Part shown: piece after piece, positions 6,532-13,059 of the stretch
Layout: each line of letters opens with the position of its first letter
How positions within the stretch are numbered: the first letter of the stretch is position 1
Source of the DNA: Bacillota bacterium
GTDB lineage: Bacteria > Bacillota > Clostridia > Acetivibrionales > DSM-1351
Length of the DNA stretch: 13,077 nt
Direction: 5' to 3'
Assembly: GCA_023393115.1 (NCBI GenBank)
Contig: JAEWMS010000014.1
Coordinates: 1-13,077 of the forward strand
Translations under genes and position numbers: made by a program
Notes under the pieces: generated by a model
Told to the model about the DNA's origin: nothing
The model's input: the letters and a program-made list of their open reading frames with translations, nothing else
The model's database searches: none

Positions 6532-7207
6532 CCCTGTAAAGCCCTTTCTGTTGATCCCTGATGATCTTTCCCTTATCAATGGCAATAACTCTCTTTTTCA
6601 TGGCATCAACTATACTTTTTTCATGTGTAGCAACAATAACAGTAGTCCCTCTTTGGTTTACCTCTGAAAGAAGTTTTACAATCTCCCAGGAGTTCTCAGG
6701 GTCAAGATTTCCTGTCGGTTCGTCAGCAATCAGTAGTGCTGGGTTATTTACCAGAGATCTGGCTATAGCTACACGCTGCTGCTCTCCACCAGATAACTGA
6801 TGTGGGTAAGCATTGGCCTTTCGGCTCAATCCCACCAGCGCAAGTGACATAGGTACCTGCCTGCGGATTTCTCTGGGAAGACATTCAGTTATTTCCATTG
6901 CAAACGCAACATTTTCATATACAGTTTTATTCGGCAGTAGTCTGAAGTCCTGAAAGACCATTCCCATACCGCGTCTCAAATATGGAACCTGTTTAGGCTC
7001 CAATGTTGATAATTGGTACCCGTTAACTATTACCTCACCCTCAGTTGCGGTTTCTTCTTTCATTAATAGTTTTAGTAATGTGGATTTTCCGGAACCGCTT
7101 GTCCCAACAATAAACGCAAAGTCGCCTTTATTGATTTTCAGATTTATTCCCTTTAAGGCAACAGTACCGTTGGGATACTTTTTTGTTACATCTATAAATT
7201 CAACCAA
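6500..7207 (-). CDS. ftsE: Cell-division ABC transporter ATPase FtsE
   Basis: The cytoplasmic ATPase of FtsEX, 235 residues. All ABC motifs are present in order: Walker A GTSGSGKST (35-43), Q-loop VFQDFRLLP, signature LSGGEQQRVAIARS, Walker B LLIADEPTGNLDP and the H-loop ATHE. The PNGTVALKGINLKI start and VFQDFRLLP are typical of FtsE rather than of sugar or amino-acid importers, and ftsX directly follows. Translation starts at TTG (7205-7207), with GAGGGG (7216-7221) at 8 nt. The gene begins 19 nt after the regulator gene ends, so the two are probably co-transcribed. Confidence 0.96.
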   Translation of the reverse strand: MVEFIDVTKKYPNGTVALKGINLKINKGDFAFIVGTSGSGKSTLLKLLMKEETATEGEVIVNGYQLSTLEPKQVPYLRRGMGMVFQDFRLLPNKTVYENVAFAMEITECLPREIRRQVPMSLALVGLSRKANAYPHQLSGGEQQRVAIARSLVNNPALLIADEPTGNLDPENSWEIVKLLSEVNQRGTTVIVATHEKSIVDAMKKRVIAIDKGKIIRDQQKGLYRDEDTEYTIYS

Positions 7208-7226
7208 TTGTATTACCCCTCACAAA

Positions 7227-8306
7227 TTATTCATTTATATTGGCTAAATATTTTTTAACCAATATAGCCAACTTGAAAATAACTGCATCGTCAAAACTTG
7301 TCAACTCCAAGCCAGTCAACCTTTTAATCTTTTCTAGTCTGTAAACAAGTGTATTTCTGTGAATATAAAGCTGTCTTGCCGTTTCGCTGACGTTCAGATT
7401 GTTTTCAAAGAACTTTTGAATTGTAAGCATGGTTTCGTTATCTAAAGAATCAGCAGAGTTATCTTTAAATACTTCATCTAAAAACAGCTGGCACAATGAA
7501 GTAGGAATATGATATACCAACCGTCCTATTCCGAGATTATTATAATCATAAATATTGTTTTCGCCGCCAAATATATTACCAATTATTATAGACATTTGAG
7601 CTTCTTTATAGGATTTTGTAATATCCTTCAAATTAGCAATTATGGTTCCAATTCCAATAGATGCCTTTACCATCAGTTCGGCATTCAGTGTATCAACGAT
7701 TACCCTTGCTATTTTGAAAACTTCCTTGTAGTCATCCTTGCTCTTGACTTCTTTAACAAGAACCACATTGTCGTTATCAATTACTACCACAAAGTCCTTG
7801 CTTTTATTTGGAAACAAGCTTTCAATTACCTCATGCACATGTATATCTTTCTCACTGGTGGCATTGATCAGGAACACAACTCTCATGGCATTATAATCTA
7901 TATGCAGTTCCTTTGATCTAACCAGAATATCACCCGGAAGTATGTTTTCTACAATAATGTTCTTAATAAAGGTATTTTTATCATACTTCTCATCATAATA
8001 ACTTTTCAGGTTAAGTATGTTTAATGTGAACAGCTCAAGGTATTTAATATCCTGTGGCTCGGTTGACTGAATAAAAGTGATAAATTCTACCTTGTTTTTC
8101 AAAACAACCTTATTATATATCCGTCCGTTAATGGTATCCTGAAGATGTTTTTCCTGTAAGAAAGCAGTCGTATTAGGGTCCTGTTGTCCTATCATCTGAA
8201 AATTGGAATGAGCAATTATTACTCCACTATCGTCAGTTACACCAACTTCTTTATTTATTATTTCGCTATATTTGTCCGATAGCGTCTGAAAGAGTTTAAC
8301 AGACAT
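7227..8306 (-). CDS. PucR/CdaR-type helix-turn-helix regulator
   Basis: A 359-residue putative transcription factor. The N-terminal about 110 residues include VTDDSGVIIAHSN, reminiscent of the sugar-diacid-recognition/PAS-like sensor of CdaR proteins. A middle region (about 120-250) resembles the degenerate GGDEF-like domain of this family, and ASIGIGTIIANLKDITKSYKEAQ is typical of it. The C-terminus (about 300-350: NVSETARQLYIHRNTLVYRLEKI) is the PucR-type HTH. The ligand is unknown, and the name CdaR should not be read as implying glucarate sensing. The ATG follows a perfect AGGAGG (8312-8317) at 5 nt. It is first in the block leading into ftsE after only 19 nt, so it may control wall remodelling and its own operon (inference). 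Confidence 0.85.
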   Translation of the reverse strand: MSVKLFQTLSDKYSEIINKEVGVTDDSGVIIAHSNFQMIGQQDPNTTAFLQEKHLQDTINGRIYNKVVLKNKVEFITFIQSTEPQDIKYLELFTLNILNLKSYYDEKYDKNTFIKNIIVENILPGDILVRSKELHIDYNAMRVVFLINATSEKDIHVHEVIESLFPNKSKDFVVVIDNDNVVLVKEVKSKDDYKEVFKIARVIVDTLNAELMVKASIGIGTIIANLKDITKSYKEAQMSIIIGNIFGGENNIYDYNNLGIGRLVYHIPTSLCQLFLDEVFKDNSADSLDNETMLTIQKFFENNLNVSETARQLYIHRNTLVYRLEKIKRLTGLELTSFDDAVIFKLAILVKKYLANINE

Positions 8307-8369
8307 ACTTACCTCCTGCTAGTATAAATATGTGAAATATTTTTGTAAAAACAATTCACAATATATAAA

Positions 8370-8375
8370 ATTATA
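8370..8375 (-). promoter_or_regulatory. Possible -10 box for the regulator-ftsEX operon
   Basis: TATAAT on the minus strand, about 64 nt before the regulator start. No good -35 is found at 16-18 nt, so it may depend on an activator or another sigma factor, or may be chance in AT-rich DNA. The rest of 8318-8470 is very AT-rich and shows nothing else. Confidence 0.35.
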
Positions 8376-8477
8376 CACTATTACACTTTCTTTTACTATA
8401 TTACATTTTATTAATTTATTTTTAACATTTATTTTTAAGTAATTATTTTATTTCAGTAATAAAGATGCACTTGTGGA

Positions 8478-8523
8478 AAAAACCAAAAAAAGGAAAGCTA
8501 TAGCTTCCCTTTTTTTGGTTTTT
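8478..8523 (-). terminator. Strong terminator of the sugar-ABC ATPase gene
   Basis: A 23-bp inverted repeat (8478-8500 with 8501-8523), AAAAACC-A7-GG and its complement around a GCTATAGC apex, has a single mismatch (8494/8507). On the minus-strand RNA this mismatch becomes a G-U pair, so that transcript folds without interruption, and it ends in T7-GG-T6. This supports termination of the ATPase transcript, 14 nt after its stop. It insulates the regulator-ftsEX operon. Confidence 0.93.
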
Positions 8524-8537
8524 ATATAAATTAATTA

Positions 8538-9656
8538 TTAGTTTATGATAGTACGCTCAGTTTCCTTATCAAAGAGGTGAATCTTGTTTGCATCAAATGC
8601 AACCTTGATAACATCACCGGTCTTAGTCTTAGATCTAGCGTTAACTCTAGCAGTAACAGTTGAAGTAGCACCTTCAATTATCATGTAAAGGAAGGTTTCA
8701 GCACCCAACATTTCAACAAGGTCAACATGTGCTTCAACGATACTGTCTGGCATTGATTCGAGGTACATAGCTTCATCGTGAATGTTTTCAGGTCTGATAC
8801 CGAGGATAACTTCCTTACCGATGTAATCAGTTCCTTCCAGCTTCTTAGCTTTTCCTTCAGGAATCTTAATATCACTCTTACCAAATACGAGGTGTAAATC
8901 ATTACCACGTTGAGTAAGAACTGCATTTATAAGGTTCATTTGAGGGCTACCGATAAATGTAGCAACGAACATGTTGCAAGGTCTATCATAAAGTGAAGTT
9001 GGTGAGTCAACCTGTTGGATGTAACCATCTTTCATAACAACGATTCTTGTACCCATTGTCATAGCTTCTGTCTGGTCATGTGTTACATAAATAAATGTAG
9101 TATTAAGTCTGTTGTGAAGTCTTCCGATCTCAGTTCTCATCTGAACTCTGAGCTTAGCATCAAGGTTTGAGAGAGGTTCGTCCATTAAGAATACTTTAGG
9201 TTCACGAACTATAGCACGACCTAACGCAACTCTCTGTCTCTGACCACCTGACAGAGCCTTTGGCTTTCTGTCAAGGAGATGCTCAATGTCAAGTATTTTA
9301 GCAGCTTCATTAACACGCTTCTTTATTTCATCCTTTGGAGTCTTTCTGAGTTTCAAACCGAAAGCCATGTTATCAAAAACTGTCATGTGCGGATACAACG
9401 CGTAGTTCTGGAAAACCATTGCGATATCTCTATCCTTAGGAGCAACATCATTTACCAATTTATCTCCGATGTACAATTCACCTTCTGAAATTTCTTCCAA
9501 ACCGGCAATCATTCTAAGTGTAGTAGTCTTACCGCAACCTGAAGGTCCAACCAAAACAAGGAATTCATTGTGTTCAATGTCAAGATTGAAATCATTAACA
9601 GCGGTAACTCCACCTGCATATCTCTTGTAAATATTTTTTAGCTTTAAACTAGCCAT
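8538..9656 (-). CDS. Sugar ABC transporter ATPase, MsmX/UgpC/MalK type
   Basis: A cytoplasmic ATPase that powers carbohydrate importers (CUT1 class). The product is 372 residues, normal for the family. The nucleotide-binding domain carries Walker A GPSGCGKTT (37-45), Q-loop MVFQNYALYPHM, signature LSGGQRQRVALGRA, Walker B VFLMDEPLSNLDAKLR and H-loop VTHDQTEAM. From about residue 235 it continues into the C-terminal TOBE/MalK regulatory domain (ILGIRPENI). The ATG follows GGAGG (9665-9669) at 8 nt. There are no permease or binding-protein genes nearby, so it is an orphan that, like Bacillus MsmX, probably serves several importers encoded elsewhere. The strong terminator and solitary setting fit a well-expressed stand-alone gene. 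Confidence 0.95.
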   Translation of the reverse strand: MASLKLKNIYKRYAGGVTAVNDFNLDIEHNEFLVLVGPSGCGKTTTLRMIAGLEEISEGELYIGDKLVNDVAPKDRDIAMVFQNYALYPHMTVFDNMAFGLKLRKTPKDEIKKRVNEAAKILDIEHLLDRKPKALSGGQRQRVALGRAIVREPKVFLMDEPLSNLDAKLRVQMRTEIGRLHNRLNTTFIYVTHDQTEAMTMGTRIVVMKDGYIQQVDSPTSLYDRPCNMFVATFIGSPQMNLINAVLTQRGNDLHLVFGKSDIKIPEGKAKKLEGTDYIGKEVILGIRPENIHDEAMYLESMPDSIVEAHVDLVEMLGAETFLYMIIEGATSTVTARVNARSKTKTGDVIKVAFDANKIHLFDKETERTIIN

Positions 9657-9904
9657 TTGTAATACCTCCCCAAAACTCGCTATTTGTTTTGCTTACAATT
9701 TCAGCAATCAGTAAATCTATACTAATATGATACACTGCAAGCCTGGTACAAACCATATTGCTTTTTAACAAAATTAATTTTTTCCTTTTAGTACTTTTGT
9801 ATAATGTCAATATTGGGTGCAAATGAGGTACTAATTATACTTTTCCAAATGATTTTATACATTTTTCATAAATTCTGTAACTGAAATAGATTAAATTTAT
9901 ATAT

Positions 9905-9932
9905 ATCATATATTTTAGTATACATAAGTCAA
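9905..9932 (-). promoter_or_regulatory. Candidate promoter of the sugar-ABC ATPase gene
   Basis: On the minus strand, TTGACT (9927-9932) and TATGAT (9905-9910) are 16 nt apart. It would give a leader of about 240 nt, which is long. A second TTGACA at 9805-9810 lacks a matching -10. The true start may lie nearer the gene. Confidence 0.4.
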
Positions 9933-10021
9933 TATATTTGTATGTTACAAGGTGACTATTATTATAGTAGGTAAAAATAGTACTTGAACTAAACTCATGG
10001 AAATTTTATCAGTACACAATA

Positions 10022-10050
10022 TTGAATTTTTATACATTTGGTTGTATAAT
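10022..10050 (+). promoter_or_regulatory. argC promoter, sigma-A type
   Basis: TTGAAT (10022-10027) and a perfect TATAAT (10045-10050) are 17 nt apart. Transcription should start near 10057, about 70 nt before the argC ATG. The -35 lies within an ArgR-like operator. Confidence 0.8.
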
Positions 10051-10056
10051 TATAAA
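10023..10056 (+). promoter_or_regulatory. Tandem ArgR-like operator (ARG boxes) over the argC promoter
   Basis: Box 1 (10023-10036, TGAATTTTTATACA) differs at one base from the ARG-box core TGAAT-wwww-ATTCA. Box 2 (10043-10056, TGTATAATTATAAA) is weaker with three differences. Their centres are 20 bp apart, about two helical turns, close to the spacing of known tandem ARG boxes. Box 1 covers the -35 and box 2 the -10, so ArgR with bound arginine would block RNA polymerase. Binding is inference from the consensus. Confidence 0.6.
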
Positions 10057-10074
10057 ATCATAACAACCGATTGG

Positions 10075-10110
10075 GCTTAAAAGTCACTAAATAATTCGCT
10101 GATTTTAAGC
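10075..10110 (+). promoter_or_regulatory. argC leader hairpin
   Basis: GCTTAAAA (10075-10082) pairs exactly with TTTTAAGC (10103-10110), extended by TCA/TGA (10084-10086 with 10100-10102) past one bulged G. It ends 5 nt before the argC ribosome site (GGAGG, 10116-10120). No T run follows, so it is not a terminator. It might affect translation or RNA stability. Confidence 0.4.
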
Positions 10111-10126
10111 GGAATGGAGGATAGCA

Positions 10127-11068
10127 ATGAAATTCAAGGTTTTTGTAGACGGAAGTGAAGGTACTACAGGACTTCAGATTAACGAAAGATTAGCATCGAG
10201 AAATGATCTTGACATTATAAAAATAGATGTTGAAAAAAGAAAAGATATAAATGAAAGAAAAAAGTGTCTGAACGACGCAGATATTGTTTTCCTTTGCCTG
10301 CCTGACAACGCTGCCATCGAAGCTGTTTCACTGATTGAAAATCCCCGTACCAAGGTAATTGACGCAAGTACGGCTCACAGAACAAATGTCAGCTGGGCAT
10401 ACGGATTACCCGAGTTAAGCAGAAGTCACCGAGCTAAAATTCAAGCATCTACAAGAGTATCTGTGCCCGGATGCTATGCTACCGGCTTTATCAGTTTGAT
10501 GTATCCTTTAGTTTCGGAGGGTATCATACCGAAGGATTACCCTGTTACAACCCATGCCGTCTCAGGCTACAGCGGCGGAGGTAAGAAGTTGATTGCTCAA
10601 TTTGAGGCTCCCGAAGGAAATACTTTTGAAAGTCCACAGCTGTATGCACTTGGTCTCACTCACAAGCATATACCTGAGATGACAGTTATAAGCGGTCTTG
10701 AACATAGTCCTTTATTCTCCCCCCTGGTATGTCCTTATTATAAAGGTATGTCCGTTTGTATACCTGTTTATCCACGATTACTTACTCAGCCAGTGACCAA
10801 AGAAGCTATTCATGCTTTTCTTACAAATCACTATAGCGGTGAAAAGTTTATAAAGGTTATGCCTTTGGATATTGAAAAGGAATACATAAATAGTTTCATC
10901 AGTGCTACACGAGTAAATGATACAAATTATCTTGAAATATATGTTACTGGTAATTCAGATCAGATTATGCTGGTATCAGTTCTAGATAACCTTGGCAAAG
11001 GCTCTTCCGGAGCTGCAATCCAGAATATGAATATAATGCTGGGGTTAAGTGAAGATGTTGGTTTATAG
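10127..11068 (+). CDS. argC: N-acetyl-gamma-glutamyl-phosphate reductase, type 2
   Basis: This catalyses the third step of arginine synthesis, the NADPH-dependent reduction of N-acetylglutamyl phosphate to N-acetylglutamate semialdehyde, in the cytoplasm. The 313-residue length and the opening FVDGSEGTTGLQI (nucleotide-binding loop) mark the shorter type 2 ArgC rather than the roughly 345-residue type common in Bacillus. The catalytic cysteine is Cys116 in SVPGCYATGF, followed by HAVSGYSGGGKK and the substrate-binding region GLTHKHIPEM. The ATG follows GGAGG (10116-10120) at 6 nt. It is first in an argC-argB pair, with argB starting 74 nt downstream and no terminator between. Control is probably by ArgR at the promoter. 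Confidence 0.96.
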   Translation: MKFKVFVDGSEGTTGLQINERLASRNDLDIIKIDVEKRKDINERKKCLNDADIVFLCLPDNAAIEAVSLIENPRTKVIDASTAHRTNVSWAYGLPELSRSHRAKIQASTRVSVPGCYATGFISLMYPLVSEGIIPKDYPVTTHAVSGYSGGGKKLIAQFEAPEGNTFESPQLYALGLTHKHIPEMTVISGLEHSPLFSPLVCPYYKGMSVCIPVYPRLLTQPVTKEAIHAFLTNHYSGEKFIKVMPLDIEKEYINSFISATRVNDTNYLEIYVTGNSDQIMLVSVLDNLGKGSSGAAIQNMNIMLGLSEDVGL

Positions 11069-11142
11069 AATAAAACCATAAACACTTTTGTATTAACTAC
11101 CCGATTTTATTAATAGTTAACATTTTATCCAGGAGGTTCTTT

Positions 11143-12054
11143 ATGAATTATGATAGCTTGATTAAAAAGGCTGAGATATTAATTGAAGCATTACCCTATA
11201 TTCAGAAGTTGTATGGTAAAACAGTTGTTATTAAATACGGCGGTAATGCCATGATTAATGACGAATTAAAAAACTCGGTGATAGAGGATATTACTCTTTT
11301 AAAGTACATAGGGATGAATCCGGTGCTGGTACACGGTGGTGGACCGGACATAAACAAAGCCCTTCAGAAGTTTGATGTAAAGAGTGAATTTGTAAACGGC
11401 CTAAGGGTAACAGATTTACAGACTATTGAGGTGGCACAGATGGTTCTTGTTGGAAAAACCAATAAGGAAATTGTCTCTCTGCTTAACGGTAAAGGAGCAA
11501 AAGCTATAGGCCTTTGCGGAATAGATGGAAAGCTTATTGAATGTGAACAATACAAGACTGAAATAGACGGTGAGTTGAAGGATATCGGGTATGTGGGTTC
11601 AATTACAAAAATCAACTCCAAGGTTCTGGACTTGATATCCAAGGATGAGTATATCCCGGTTGTAGCGCCCATCGGTGTGGGACCAAACGGGGAAAGCTAT
11701 AATATTAATGCCGATACTGTGGCAGGTGAAATTGCTGCTGCCTTAAAAGCTGAAAAGCTCATGCTTCTTACCGATGTAGAAGGTGTTAAGCCCTCCAAGG
11801 ATAGCGATAACGTTACTCCGGCACTTACAATTGATGAAGTTCATGATCTTATTGATAGAAAAATTATCGCAGGCGGCATGATACCTAAAGTCCTGGGCTG
11901 CGTTGATGCGTTGGAGAAAGGTGTGGGAAGAACCCACATTATTGATGGAAGAATTCCTCATTGCATTTTACTTGAAATATTTACTTACAAAGGAATCGGG
12001 ACCATGATTATGAAGGACAAAAAACTCTATCATGAAAATGAAGCGTTATATTAA
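11143..12054 (+). CDS. argB: N-acetylglutamate kinase
   Basis: This catalyses the second, usually rate-limiting, step of cyclic arginine synthesis: ATP-dependent phosphorylation of N-acetylglutamate. It is a 303-residue amino-acid kinase with VIKYGGNAM (29-37, ATP phosphate binding), LVHGGGPDI (substrate binding), YNINADTVAG and LLTDVEGV, and GGMIPKV near the C-terminus. The N-terminal about 25 residues before the kinase core (SLIKKAEILIEALPYIQKL) form the extra helix found in arginine-inhibited hexameric enzymes and absent from the 258-residue E. coli form. The end FTYKGIGTMI also fits that class, so feedback inhibition by arginine is likely (inference). The ATG has AGGAGG (11131-11136) at 6 nt. 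Confidence 0.97.
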   Translation: MNYDSLIKKAEILIEALPYIQKLYGKTVVIKYGGNAMINDELKNSVIEDITLLKYIGMNPVLVHGGGPDINKALQKFDVKSEFVNGLRVTDLQTIEVAQMVLVGKTNKEIVSLLNGKGAKAIGLCGIDGKLIECEQYKTEIDGELKDIGYVGSITKINSKVLDLISKDEYIPVVAPIGVGPNGESYNINADTVAGEIAAALKAEKLMLLTDVEGVKPSKDSDNVTPALTIDEVHDLIDRKIIAGGMIPKVLGCVDALEKGVGRTHIIDGRIPHCILLEIFTYKGIGTMIMKDKKLYHENEALY

Positions 12055-12074
12055 GTTTTATATACAGCACTGAC

Positions 12075-12094
12075 AGGCCTATAAGGATAGGCCT
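12075..12094 (+). terminator. Hairpin after argB, possible terminator
   Basis: AGGCCTAT (12075-12082) and ATAGGCCT (12087-12094) form a perfect 8-bp stem with an AAGG loop, 20 nt after the argB stop. Only ATATTA follows, without a T run, so termination may be inefficient or the hairpin may protect the mRNA 3' end. Confidence 0.5.
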
Positions 12095-12166
12095 ATATTA
12101 CCTAGTAATCAGGATATAAAGAAAATAGGAAATTTGGATTATTTTGGCATGTTCTCTTTTTTCAAG

Positions 12167-12195
12167 TTGTTATATAGCGCTTATTATTATATAAT
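12167..12195 (+). promoter_or_regulatory. Promoter of the PilZ gene
   Basis: TTGTTA (12167-12172) and a perfect TATAAT (12190-12195) are 17 nt apart. Transcription should start near 12202, leaving a leader of about 104 nt. That leader contains a T-rich run after a weak AAAAAG/CTTTTT hairpin (12198-12214). I saw no c-di-GMP riboswitch motif in it. Confidence 0.7.
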
Positions 12196-12305
12196 GTAAA
12201 AAGAAATGCTTTTTTTATTATTTTTCTGTCTACATTGCAGACTTATTGCGAATAACTTCTGTGATTTGTTATTTACGGCTATATAGTTCTAGGAGGCTAA
12301 AATCT

Positions 12306-12938
12306 TTGAACAGTATATGTATTTCCAAACTTATTATTCCCGGGGCGTTGGTAAGTTTTAAATTATCTAAGCAGTCGTCATGGTCATTGAACATTGTAAC
12401 CCAATGCAGTGAAGATTTCATTTATCTTCCTTTGACTCCGGATATAATGAAGGGATGTCTATTTACTGACACCGGTGTCGACATAAAGTACAATAATGAA
12501 TACTTTGAATACATAATCACCGGTACCATATCGAAAATAGAGTTGTCAGGTTCTCCATATATAAAGGTAAAAATCAATGGAATTGTTGAAAGTTTAAACC
12601 ACAGAATCTTCCAGCGTCTCGATGTTTGCTTACCTGCCACTCTTTGCAGCGACAATAATAGTTATTTCTGTAAGGTGTCTAACCTATCACTTGGTGGTGC
12701 AGCATTTTTATTAGACAAGGAAATACCTATAAAAACAAGCTGTGAAATAAATATTCTACTTGAGGATAATTCCACGGTATATGCAAAGGGAGAATTACTA
12801 AGGACATATAAAGAAAATTCTCTATATAAATATAGTATGATGTTCACATTTATGGAGGAGGAGAATAGTAATCGCCTTCACTCCTACCTTCACTCACTGC
12901 AAAACTCCTACAACCGTCTTCGGGAAAAGTATCTCTAG
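12306..12938 (+). CDS. PilZ-domain c-di-GMP-binding protein, YcgR-like
   Basis: A 210-residue cytoplasmic protein with two parts. The N-terminal half (about 1-95) is beta-rich and resembles the YcgR-type N-domain. The C-terminal half (about 98-205) is a PilZ domain with the c-di-GMP-binding residues intact: R100-x-x-x-R104 (RIFQR) and N126-x-S128-x-x-G131 (NLSLGG). Such proteins bind c-di-GMP and slow flagella or adjust surface behaviour, polysaccharide export or motility; the actual target here is not visible. The start is TTG at 12306-12308, with a perfect AGGAGG (12291-12296) 9 nt upstream. An upstream in-frame TTG at 12246 has no ribosome site. It has its own promoter and is unrelated to the arg genes. 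No terminator was found after it. Confidence 0.85.
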   Translation: MNSICISKLIIPGALVSFKLSKQSSWSLNIVTQCSEDFIYLPLTPDIMKGCLFTDTGVDIKYNNEYFEYIITGTISKIELSGSPYIKVKINGIVESLNHRIFQRLDVCLPATLCSDNNSYFCKVSNLSLGGAAFLLDKEIPIKTSCEINILLEDNSTVYAKGELLRTYKENSLYKYSMMFTFMEEENSNRLHSYLHSLQNSYNRLREKYL

Positions 12939-12993
12939 CAGCAAAAATAAAGTAAGTTGTAAAATGAAGTGACGGAAAGTAGAAAAGTAATGA

Positions 12994-13059
12994 CTCATGG
13001 TAAATCTATTGTATAATGTTTAACGACCAAGAAAAACATTGCAAAGGATGAACCATGAG
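12994..13059. repeat. Spaced 8-bp inverted repeat around the start of the right-edge gene
   Basis: CTCATGGT (12994-13001) and ACCATGAG (13052-13059) are exact complements 50 nt apart. The right arm contains the ATG of the partial gene. In the mRNA, if it starts upstream of 12994, the arms could pair and mask the start codon. Confidence 0.35.
13012..13017 (+). promoter_or_regulatory. Possible -10 box of the right-edge gene
   Basis: A perfect TATAAT lies 37 nt before the ATG at 13055, but no -35 is recognisable at 16-18 nt. It sits between the arms of an 8-bp inverted repeat. Confidence 0.35.

Larger units (their letters stand above)
9657..10126. other. Divergent intergenic region between the ATPase gene and argC
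   Basis: About 470 nt, very AT-rich, with no gene-like reading frame seen on either strand. The argC side holds a clear promoter, ArgR-like boxes and a leader hairpin. The ATPase side holds a candidate promoter far upstream (9905-9932). A 7-bp spaced dyad (GTATAAT/ATTATAC, about 9799-9840) is present without known function. I found no convincing catabolite-repression (cre) site. Confidence 0.5.

Noticed and set aside
7509..7916. A 135-codon plus-strand open frame inside the regulator gene
   Set aside because: The Ile/Tyr/Asn-rich translation is typical of an antisense AT-rich frame, and no start signals are present.
8478..8523. A transposon end or MITE suggested by the long inverted repeat
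   Set aside because: Position, T runs and the G-U pair on the minus transcript fit an ordinary terminator of the ATPase gene.
8681..8926. An 81-codon minus-strand open frame in another frame within the sugar-ABC ATPase gene
   Set aside because: It lies entirely inside a conserved gene and has no independent support.
9657..10021. A catabolite-repression (cre) site for the sugar-ABC ATPase
   Set aside because: No segment matches the TGWAANCG-type consensus well enough.
12246..12305. An N-terminal extension of the PilZ protein from an upstream TTG
   Set aside because: No ribosome site precedes it, and its codons run through the leader and the AGGAGG that serves the TTG at 12306.
12196..12305. 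A possible c-di-GMP riboswitch before the PilZ gene
   Set aside because: The leader is only about 104 nt, and no recognisable GEMM core was found by eye.
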